From Acidobacteriota bacterium (lineage in GTDB: Bacteria > Acidobacteriota > Terriglobia > UBA7540), in assembly GCA_003171295.1 (NCBI GenBank), contig PMYF01000941.1:1-9868 (forward strand): a DNA stretch of 9,868 bases, read 5' to 3'. The position numbers and the translations under genes were made by a program. The notes under the pieces are model-generated. The model was given only the letters and a program-made list of their open reading frames with translations, did not search any database and was not told the origin of the DNA. Shown here piece by piece: positions 1-5,161 of this stretch (within the stretch, counting starts at the first letter, position 1; each line of letters opens with the position of its first letter).

Positions 1-309
1 ATTTGTTGATATGGAGCTAATTGATTTGTGTCATGTACAAACATTTCAATGAGTAAAAGTATTGTATTAGAGGAAACAACTTTTCACTTTGTGGAAAATA
101 CTTGGACACGTGTAGTGGAAGCTGCAGAGCTATCCCCTTCATTCTCATGAGCAACGTGCTCCACCGTATGGAACCAAACGTGCTCACTCCGACAGATGTA
201 AGGGCTACTACCTGCTTAATCCTGACTGAGACGATCCGGGGCCACACTTTCAGGTGCGCTTCTGTTCCCGTCAAGTTAGTGCAGCACGGTGCCAGAGGAG
301 TCGAGACTA
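1..309. other. AT-rich upstream leader of the locus, no gene recognised
   Basis: Bases 1-100 contain 28 G or C by direct count, far below the ~60% of the rest of the window; composition then rises toward the first gene. I see no convincing protein on either strand; the short open frames have no recognisable motif. An imperfect inverted repeat lies at 81-98 (TTTTCAC, three-base loop, then GTGGAAAA with one bulged G), and a 9-base direct repeat AACGTGCTC occurs at 153-161 and 177-185. The stretch probably carries the promoter and control sites of the NusG-like gene, but I could not pick a -35/-10 pair I trust. It could also mark a recombination junction at the edge of the EPS locus. Confidence 0.5.
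295..300 (+). promoter_or_regulatory. Ribosome binding site of the NusG-like gene
   Basis: GAGGAG sits nine bases before the ATG at 310. It lies inside the alternative frame that would begin at GTG 289, which has no comparable site in front of it, so it favours 310 as the start. Confidence 0.6.
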
Positions 310-1026
310 ATGAGCGGTGTCATTGACAGGCAATACATTGAGCAGTGCAGGATCGACCAGGGTTGCCTGCAGCCACGAGTTGATGATAAACCATGGGCTA
401 ATGGGCCGATCGACAAAACATGCTCCGCTCGGGATTACGACTTTGACTTCACCTGGTACGCACTCCGGACCCGCCACCAGCATGAAAAGGTCGCGGCCGA
501 ATCCCTTTCAAACAAGAGATTCGAGGTCTTCTTGCCGCTGTATCAGGCGGTTCGGCAGTGGAAGGATCGCACGAAGCGGCTATCACTGCCGTTGTTCCCC
601 TGCTATCTTTTCATCCGTGGGGGTCTCGACCGCTGGCGAGATGTTGTGACTACCCCTGGCGTCCAGGGGGTTGTGAACTTAGGGGGGAGGGCCTCGGCTA
701 TCCCTGATGCCGAAATCGAAGCTGTCCGGAGGCTCGTGGATGGCTCGTTACAGGTTGAGCCTCACCCCTTCCTGAAATGCGGCGACTGGGTAAGAGTAAT
801 GTGGGGTCCGCTGGCCGGGATCGAAGGTATCCTCGTCCGCAAGAAGAATCAATTCCGTCTGGTGCTGTCCGTTGACATGCTCGGAAAATCGGTATCAGTG
901 GAAGTGGACGCCGCGACGGTTGAAACCTTCTCTACTGGGGCGGCGCATATCGCGGCATCACAGGCAACCGGCTATGCGGCTCGCTTAAGTACGGCAGAGT
1001 GGGAACCAGCCCCCCAATTTTCTTGA
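310..1026 (+). CDS. NusG-family transcription antiterminator (UpxY/LoaP/RfaH-like)
   Basis: The 238-residue product has a NusG N-terminal domain starting at Trp49-Tyr50 (WYALRTRHQHEK, then FEVFLPLY and LPLFPCYLFIR to about residue 103) and a C-terminal KOW domain at about 158-205 (GDWVRV, GPLAGIEGI). Specialised NusG paralogues of this kind bind RNA polymerase and suppress pausing and termination in long polysaccharide operons, often the one they head; that is family knowledge. Position first in the locus fits. ATG 310 is chosen for its GAGGAG site; GTG 289 would add seven residues. No in-frame ATG, GTG or TTG lies between 310 and the NGN domain, so an N-terminal extension of about 48 residues seems genuine; it is longer than in typical NusG and carries Cys13, Cys19 and Cys38. 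It is not housekeeping NusG, judging by the extension and the EPS context. Confidence 0.88.
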   Translation: MSGVIDRQYIEQCRIDQGCLQPRVDDKPWANGPIDKTCSARDYDFDFTWYALRTRHQHEKVAAESLSNKRFEVFLPLYQAVRQWKDRTKRLSLPLFPCYLFIRGGLDRWRDVVTTPGVQGVVNLGGRASAIPDAEIEAVRRLVDGSLQVEPHPFLKCGDWVRVMWGPLAGIEGILVRKKNQFRLVLSVDMLGKSVSVEVDAATVETFSTGAAHIAASQATGYAARLSTAEWEPAPQFS

Positions 1027-1032
1027 GGGGGC
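1009..1032 (+). terminator. Hairpin spanning the stop codon of the NusG-like gene (terminator-like, no T-run)
   Basis: GCCCCC at 1009-1014 pairs with GGGGGC at 1027-1032. Inside, CAA 1015-1017 pairs with TTG 1023-1025, leaving a TTTTC loop and a bulged A. The TGA stop (1024-1026) lies within the hairpin. No T-tract follows, so it is not a canonical intrinsic terminator; it may act as a pause site, a 3'-end protecting structure or a target of antitermination. Confidence 0.4.
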
Positions 1033-1255
1033 CTGAGAGCGGCGCGCCTGAGCGCTCGGTTAGTGATACCGTGAGAGAAGGGATCCTGCCCCGAACGCGC
1101 AGGGCGGGACGACTCGAAGTTCTGATGGTCGGCTAGCGACCCCGGAAAGTTAGGGTACGCATAACAGGCTTTCGCATTACAGAGAATAGATTGCTGTCAG
1201 ATGTCTTGAAGCAAGGGTTCGACCAACCACCTACAGGGCTATTTAACATATATGG

Positions 1256-1286
1256 TAAGGGGCTCAACCCATTGGGTTTGCCCTTA
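1256..1286 (+). promoter_or_regulatory. Two-tier stem-loop in the sugar transferase leader
   Basis: TAAGGG at 1256-1261 pairs perfectly with CCCTTA at 1281-1286, and AACCC at 1266-1270 pairs with GGGTT at 1274-1278 around an ATT loop; an asymmetric internal loop (GCTC against TG) separates the tiers. No T-run follows. It lies about 200 bases before the sugar transferase start and could be a pause or recognition hairpin, or the foot of a promoter region. Confidence 0.35.
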
Positions 1287-1478
1287 ACTAACATTTGAAG
1301 GGTTGTGTGGCATACAGGCCGCGTTGGTGGGCAGCCTCCAGGCTAGAAGGGGTGGCCTCCACGACAAACCTGAGCGCCATCCGTCGGGGATTTACAAGAA
1401 AGCCTGATGTAAGTCACTGGGCGGAGCTACATCCGAGCAGTCCGTTCGAAGGCGTGCCCAGGCAAGTGCAAGTTCTTT

Positions 1479-1482
1479 GGAG
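1479..1482 (+). promoter_or_regulatory. Ribosome binding site of the sugar transferase
   Basis: GGAG lies six bases before ATG 1489. This supports ATG 1489 over the in-frame TTG at 1477, which would place this site inside the coding region. Confidence 0.6.
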
Positions 1483-1488
1483 TCATTG

Positions 1489-2874
1489 ATGGTTCGTCTG
1501 CTTAACGTTTATCACCCGCGCCGTACGATCTTGCTGATCGGTTGCGAGGCATTGCTGATTGCCCTCTCTTTCGTGGCGGCGATCATGCTGCTCCAGGGCC
1601 CGAAATCCCACGCGGTGCTGACCGGGACCGGCGGCATCCTCCAACTCGTCGTGACCACCGCGGCCTACCTGCTTTGCCTCTATTATCTCGACTCATATGA
1701 CGTTCGGATGACGACCAATCGCATCGAACTGCTCTGGCGACTTTTCTGCGTTTTGGGTACCGCCGGACTTATTTTATCCGGAGTTGAGTACCTCTACCCC
1801 AACTTGATTGTGGTGGGGGACATATATATCCTCGCCATCCTGATATCTCTGGCGCTGCTGCTGCCCGGCCGCATGGCCTTTTCGAAAATACTCGAGCGGC
1901 CCGTGGAGCGCATGATATTTGTCGGCCTGAGCGATTTTGGCTGTGCTCTCGCACAGCAGATTCAACAGCGCCCCGACCTGGGAATCGATCTCCTCGGGTA
2001 TGTCGACGACGGCACCCCCCCGACCACGCTCAATCCGCCGGTCGCGCGCCTTGGCTCAACCTCTGAGCTCCTGGAGATCGTCGCGAAAACCCGGGCGAGC
2101 ACTTTGGTCGTTGCGTCCCGGGACCGCCGTGGCCGCCTTCCTGTGAACGAACTCGTAAGCCTTCGCCTGGGAGGCACGAAAATCTACGAGGCGGGAACCA
2201 TTTGCGAGCAGGTAGCCGGCAAACTCCCCGTCGAGGACGTGCGCCAGAGCTGGCTGATCTTTTCCGAGGGCTTCCGTATACGGCGCTACCTGATGGCGGT
2301 ACAACGCATTTATTCTGTGATTCTGGGCGCCCTGGGAATGCTCATCACGCTCCCCGTGATGGCGTTGGTTGCCCTCGCGATCAAACTCGATTCCGCGGGG
2401 CCGGTCTTCTACTCGCAGGAGCGCGTGGGTTTAAAGGGGCGAACCTTCAAGGTCTACAAATTCCGGTCGATGTCCAAGGACGCCGAACGACATTCCGGAC
2501 CCGCATGGGCAGTAGACAAGGACCCGCGTGTCACTCGAGTAGGTGCTTTCTTGCGGCTGTCACACTTGGATGAGTTACCGCAGCTCTGGAACGTATTGCG
2601 GGGTGATATGAATCTGGTAGGACCTCGGCCGGAGCGTCCGGGCTTCGTCAAAGTCCTCGAGGGCGCCAGTCCTTACTACCGGTATCGGCATTTAGTGCGC
2701 CCCGGCGTCACGGGATGGCAGCAGGTTAACCAGGGTTATTGCTCCACTGTCGAAGAGCAGCTCGACCGATTGCGCTACGATCTTTTCTATATCAAAAACA
2801 TCTCGCTCTCGCTCGACTTCTATATCCTTTTCAAAACCGGCAAAATCATCGTCTGGGGCCGCGGAGCCAAATAG
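1489..2874 (+). CDS. Priming sugar-1-phosphate transferase (polyprenyl glycosylphosphotransferase, PEP-CTERM/EPS type)
   Basis: The 461-residue membrane protein should transfer a sugar-1-phosphate from a nucleotide sugar to undecaprenyl phosphate, the first step of EPS repeat-unit assembly at the inner membrane. Likely membrane segments are at about 12-34, 49-67, 83-103 and 106-126, followed by a Rossmann-like CoA-binding-type region (about 139-255), a further hydrophobic helix at about 275-298, and the C-terminal bacterial sugar transferase domain (about 300-461). Visible motifs are GPVFYSQERVG (304-314), KFRSM (324-328), the LDELPQLWN segment (360-368) with the Asp361-Glu362 dyad expected to be catalytic, the GDMNLVGPRPERP stretch from 372, and RPGVTGW (404-410). 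The N-terminus MVRLLNVY and the overall pattern resemble the sugar transferases of PEP-CTERM/exosortase loci. The sugar specificity cannot be read from sequence. The length is normal for full-length five-helix members. Confidence 0.93.
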   Translation: MVRLLNVYHPRRTILLIGCEALLIALSFVAAIMLLQGPKSHAVLTGTGGILQLVVTTAAYLLCLYYLDSYDVRMTTNRIELLWRLFCVLGTAGLILSGVEYLYPNLIVVGDIYILAILISLALLLPGRMAFSKILERPVERMIFVGLSDFGCALAQQIQQRPDLGIDLLGYVDDGTPPTTLNPPVARLGSTSELLEIVAKTRASTLVVASRDRRGRLPVNELVSLRLGGTKIYEAGTICEQVAGKLPVEDVRQSWLIFSEGFRIRRYLMAVQRIYSVILGALGMLITLPVMALVALAIKLDSAGPVFYSQERVGLKGRTFKVYKFRSMSKDAERHSGPAWAVDKDPRVTRVGAFLRLSHLDELPQLWNVLRGDMNLVGPRPERPGFVKVLEGASPYYRYRHLVRPGVTGWQQVNQGYCSTVEEQLDRLRYDLFYIKNISLSLDFYILFKTGKIIVWGRGAK

Positions 2875-2925
2875 CGCCCAAGGTTTTTCCTGGGATCGGG
2901 GTTGCTTTGGCCAGGTTCGGCACGA

Positions 2926-2931
2926 AGAAGG
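2926..2931 (+). promoter_or_regulatory. Ribosome binding site supporting a GTG start
   Basis: AGAAGG sits seven bases before the GTG at 2939, the start used for the first hydrolase-fold gene. Confidence 0.5.
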
Positions 2932-2938
2932 CGGTCAA

Positions 2939-3748
2939 GTGGAAATCTTCTATTTTGGGCAATCATCGCGTCGGCTATTTGGAGTGCTGGACGGGCCGAG
3001 CCAAAACCCACGTGGGGGCTTGGTGTTCTGTCCTCCTTTTGGGGACGAGGTGGTCGCAACCTATGCAGCCCTGGCGCGCTGGAGCAAGGAGCTGGCGGCG
3101 CGAGGTTTCGCGGTGTTGCGATTTCATCCCTATGGAACGGGCGAAAGCGACGGGACCTTTGCGGACTTCAATCTGCAGGGTGCGTTGCGCGATGTCTCGG
3201 CCGCGGTGAGCTGTCTTGCGACGCGCACCGGCCTGGAGCGAGTGGGGCTATTCGGGGCCCGCTTTGGGGGTTTCCTGGCAGCCCAGGCGGCGCTTGAAAT
3301 GCCACCGGAATTCTTGATCCTTTGGTCTCCGATCACCAACCCTCGGCAATACTTTCGCGACCTGCTCCGCATGCGCCTGACTGCCGACTTGATTCACCTG
3401 GGAGCAGACCGCGTGGGACTCACGACCCAAGGCATGACGGAGGAATTCAAGGCAGGACGTTCCGTGGATGTTCTGGGCAATGAATTCTCACCGGAATTCT
3501 ATCAACAAATGACGGCGGGGCCGCTCTGGCCCGAGCAGGCGCCGTCCCCAAAAGTGCTCTGGCTGTCTCGGCTTGCGGAAAGAGGCCAGTATTCCCCTCT
3601 AGCCCAAAAATGGGCGGACTCGGGCCGTGCGGTTGATATGCAGTTCCTGCCTGAGGCTCCTTTCTGGGAAGAATTGTCGCGCATCTTTCCTGAGAAATTC
3701 GGGGGGGCCTCCGACACCTGGCTGGCAGCGCAGGGGATGAGGAACTAA
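2939..3748 (+). CDS. Alpha/beta-hydrolase-fold protein lacking the catalytic nucleophile (exosortase A-associated hydrolase 2-like)
   Basis: The 269-residue protein shows the alpha/beta-hydrolase core: strand LVFCPPFGDE (28-37), the PYGTGESDG turn (64-72) and a nucleophile elbow GARFG (106-110) in VGLFGARFGGF. Here Arg108 occupies the place of Ser in GxSxG, and the C-terminal region (LPEAPFWEE, about 237-245) shows no clear catalytic His. The arrangement resembles what I recall of hydrolase 2 of the exosortase A system, where the elbow reads GLRLG. It may therefore be a non-catalytic or atypical partner of the adjacent hydrolase. It starts with GTG, has a good ribosome site, lies 64 bases after the sugar transferase and is followed within a few bases by the second hydrolase gene, so the pair are probably co-translated. 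Its substrate is unknown; an acyl-type group is a guess from the nearby carrier protein. Confidence 0.8.
   Translation: MEIFYFGQSSRRLFGVLDGPSQNPRGGLVFCPPFGDEVVATYAALARWSKELAARGFAVLRFHPYGTGESDGTFADFNLQGALRDVSAAVSCLATRTGLERVGLFGARFGGFLAAQAALEMPPEFLILWSPITNPRQYFRDLLRMRLTADLIHLGADRVGLTTQGMTEEFKAGRSVDVLGNEFSPEFYQQMTAGPLWPEQAPSPKVLWLSRLAERGQYSPLAQKWADSGRAVDMQFLPEAPFWEELSRIFPEKFGGASDTWLAAQGMRN
3739..3744 (+). promoter_or_regulatory. Ribosome binding site of the second hydrolase, overlapping the end of the first
   Basis: GAGGAA lies in the last codons of the preceding gene, ten bases before ATG 3755 and four before TTG 3749. It fits ATG 3755 better and implies translational coupling of the two hydrolase genes. 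Confidence 0.45.
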
Positions 3749-3754
3749 TTGTTT

Positions 3755-4699
3755 ATGCGAGAAATCGTCTTGATTCCATGCGACGGATGGAAACTTCACG
3801 GGCTGGTGCACGTACCCTTGCAACCTGCGGACCGGCGCGTCGGCGTGATCTTGTTTCACGAGAACCAGAACACCAAGTTCGGGGCTCACCGCCTATTCAA
3901 GCGTCTCGGGGACGCACTGGCGCAGGCGGGTTTTTACGCCTTGCGCTACGATGACCGGGGCAATTGCGATAGTCCGGGCATTTGTGAGCTGACCATCGCC
4001 CACCGCCTCGCCGACGCCCGGGCGGCGGTGGCTTATTTCCGCGCGCAGTATTCTTTGGATGTCGTCGTGGGATGGGGTCTATGCCTGGGCGCGGCAGTGG
4101 CGGTGTCCTGCGGAGCCGAACCGCGCAACGCCCAAGAGAAACTCGACGCCCTCATTCTGTGCAATATCCTGGCTGACCCGGCGCGGGTTTCCAGGCCGGA
4201 GTGGGGCTACCAGAAGACCAATCTGCCCCAAGTGGCCAAGGACGTCTTCTTTCGTGGAAACTTCTTGCGGAAGATCCTGAACGCGCACCGCAACCTCTCC
4301 GCCCATCGCACCAAACTTCGTATCCTGGCGGCACGCTATCTGCGTCGGCAGCCCAGAGAATTGGTGCGGCTCAGGAAAGCCATCGGCCGGGTCGGCAAGT
4401 TTCTGCAGGCTTATCAAGGCCCCTCTCTCATGATCTTTAGCGAGAAGGACACTTATCTGACCGAGTTCGTCGAGCGGGTGAACCCGGGCGATAAACTGGG
4501 TCTGAACCAGAAGGCCCAGCCTCCCGCTTGGATCTACGTAAAGAATGCCGACCACATGTTTGCTTCGGGGGAGAAGACCGCTGAGTTGACCCAGTACACC
4601 CTCGAGTGGTTGGAGGCATTTCGTGAGGGGCGCCCGCTGGGCGGGGTCAGTATGATGCCAGAGGCGCCGGAAGGCGTTTCCATGGCGGAGCTGGTTTGA
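3755..4699 (+). CDS. Alpha/beta hydrolase with Cys nucleophile (exosortase A-associated hydrolase 1-like)
   Basis: The 314-residue protein (ATG 3755; TTG 3749 would add two residues) has an intact alpha/beta-hydrolase layout: strand VGVILFHENQN (29-39), YDDRGNCDSPG (65-75), nucleophile elbow GLCLG (108-112) with Cys110, acid candidate Asp232 in SEKD, and His267 in NADHMF. A Cys-Asp-His set is known in dienelactone hydrolases, and I recall GLCDG in hydrolase 1 of exosortase A loci. Between core strands an insertion at about 165-220 is highly basic: 16 Lys or Arg from 167 to 215 and only one acidic residue. The tail after about 292 carries GVSM twice (297-300, 307-310). It is probably a thioesterase, acyltransferase or hydrolase acting in EPS modification; the substrate is unknown. 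It lies directly after the pseudo-hydrolase and before the acyl carrier protein gene. Confidence 0.82.
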   Translation: MREIVLIPCDGWKLHGLVHVPLQPADRRVGVILFHENQNTKFGAHRLFKRLGDALAQAGFYALRYDDRGNCDSPGICELTIAHRLADARAAVAYFRAQYSLDVVVGWGLCLGAAVAVSCGAEPRNAQEKLDALILCNILADPARVSRPEWGYQKTNLPQVAKDVFFRGNFLRKILNAHRNLSAHRTKLRILAARYLRRQPRELVRLRKAIGRVGKFLQAYQGPSLMIFSEKDTYLTEFVERVNPGDKLGLNQKAQPPAWIYVKNADHMFASGEKTAELTQYTLEWLEAFREGRPLGGVSMMPEAPEGVSMAELV

Positions 4700-4744
4700 T
4701 TCCCATTTCCCGCTCCTGCCCGGTTCCCGGCATTTCCCCGGCAA

Positions 4745-4773
4745 GAGCCACGCGCCCCGGTGGGCTGGGGCTC
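4745..4773 (+). terminator. Two-tier GC-rich hairpin, possible attenuator or terminator without a T-run
   Basis: GAGCC 4745-4749 pairs with GGCTC 4769-4773, and GCCC 4754-4757 pairs with GGGC 4762-4765 around a CGGT tetraloop. No T-run follows, so intrinsic termination is doubtful; partial attenuation or processing are alternatives. Confidence 0.35.
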
Positions 4774-4860
4774 AGGCCGCAGAAATCGAACGCCAAACCG
4801 TCCGCAGGCGCGCTCTTCTTAAACTCAAGAATTCATCGGGACTAAAAACACAAGAAAGGA

Positions 4861-4865
4861 AAGGA
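4861..4865 (+). promoter_or_regulatory. Strong ribosome binding site of the acyl carrier protein
   Basis: AAGGA lies seven bases before ATG 4873 within a purine-rich run, one of the best-looking ribosome sites in the window, consistent with high expression of a small carrier protein. Confidence 0.6.
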
Positions 4866-4872
4866 TCCTCAA

Positions 4873-5154
4873 ATGTCCGAAGGGCAACCCAAACCGAACG
4901 TAAATGCAGTAAGAACCTTTATTGAGGAGGAACTCCTCGCGGGACGCAAGGAAAACTTTGACGAAACCACGGACCTGATTGCAGTGGGTGTCATTGATTC
5001 TTTAAGTCTGCTGCGCTTGGTCTCCTTCCTCGAGGAAAATTGTCAGATTCAGATTCTGGACGAGGAGATGGTGCCGGGGAATTTCCGTACCTTGGCCGCC
5101 ATCCAGAGCTTCATCGCACAGCACCAGGCCACTCGCCCGCCGCAAAGCAACTAG
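4873..5154 (+). CDS. Acyl carrier protein of the EPS locus
   Basis: The 93-residue protein is a single carrier domain. GVIDSLSLLRLVSFLEE (39-55) holds the phosphopantetheine-attachment Ser43 in the D-S-L motif at the start of helix II, and the later helix region DEEMVPGNFRTLAAIQSFI (63-81) fits the family. It is acidic, with 14 Asp or Glu against 7 Lys or Arg, as expected of an ACP. Once activated by a phosphopantetheinyl transferase (not in the window) it should carry an acyl or aminoacyl thioester. Stand-alone carriers next to paired hydrolases occur in exosortase A-type EPS loci, usually with an AMP-forming ligase that is not visible here. It is unlikely to be the fatty-acid-synthesis ACP, given the divergent sequence and the context. 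Its stop codon is seven bases from the flippase start. Confidence 0.88.
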   Translation: MSEGQPKPNVNAVRTFIEEELLAGRKENFDETTDLIAVGVIDSLSLLRLVSFLEENCQIQILDEEMVPGNFRTLAAIQSFIAQHQATRPPQSN

Positions 5155-5157
5155 GAG
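5153..5157 (+). promoter_or_regulatory. Ribosome binding site of the flippase, overlapping the preceding stop codon
   Basis: AGGAG overlaps the TAG stop (5152-5154) of the acyl carrier protein and lies four bases before ATG 5162, so the two genes are probably translationally coupled. Confidence 0.5.
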
Positions 5158-5161
5158 TTGA

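Larger units (their letters stand above)
1027..1488 (+). promoter_or_regulatory. 462-base gene-free leader with multiple inverted repeats
   Basis: No convincing gene fills this gap between the NusG-like gene and the priming sugar transferase. It contains two adjacent perfect 8-base palindromes, GGCGCGCC (1041-1048) and GAGCGCTC (1050-1057); an 8-bp stem with one G-T pair, TCCTGCCC 1084-1091 with GGGCGGGA 1102-1109; a 5-bp hairpin GGTCG 1127-1131 with CGACC 1137-1141; and a two-part stem at 1256-1286. None is followed by a T-run. A small frame ending at 1489 is not convincingly coding. I could not match the region to the c-di-GMP riboswitch consensus or another riboswitch I know. A long structured leader beside a NusG paralogue suggests regulated elongation into the EPS genes, but that is inference. 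Confidence 0.45.
4700..4872 (+). other. GC-rich spacer between the hydrolase and acyl carrier protein genes
   Basis: This 173-base gap interrupts otherwise tight gene spacing. It contains the two-tier inverted repeat at 4745-4773, a weaker one at 4717-4732 (TGCC with GGCA), and TTCTT/AAGAA at 4816-4820 and 4827-4831. Composition changes from GC-rich to A-rich over the last 50 bases before the ribosome site. It may hold an internal attenuator plus a promoter for the acyl carrier protein onward; I found no convincing -35/-10 pair. Confidence 0.4.

Noticed and set aside
17..274. 85-codon minus-strand frame in the AT-rich leader
   Set aside because: No recognisable motif and no convincing ribosome site, and it crosses a steep composition change; a real gene cannot be excluded but is unsupported.
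289..309. GTG 289 as the start of the NusG-like gene
   Set aside because: The best ribosome site (295-300) lies inside this extension and is well spaced for ATG 310.
1320..1488. c-di-GMP (GEMM) or other riboswitch in the sugar transferase leader
   Set aside because: A stretch with ACAAACC and nearby G-rich repeats looked suggestive, but the conserved GEMM core and tetraloop receptor elements are not present in order.
3302..3500. Cluster of four GAATTC sites within about 200 bases
   Set aside because: They fall in different codon contexts of one gene with no symmetry or spacing pattern, so this is most simply chance.
4079..4744. 221-codon open frame on the minus strand opposite the second hydrolase
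   Set aside because: It is antisense to a gene with clear catalytic motifs, has no recognisable domain of its own, and is the usual by-product of GC-rich coding DNA.
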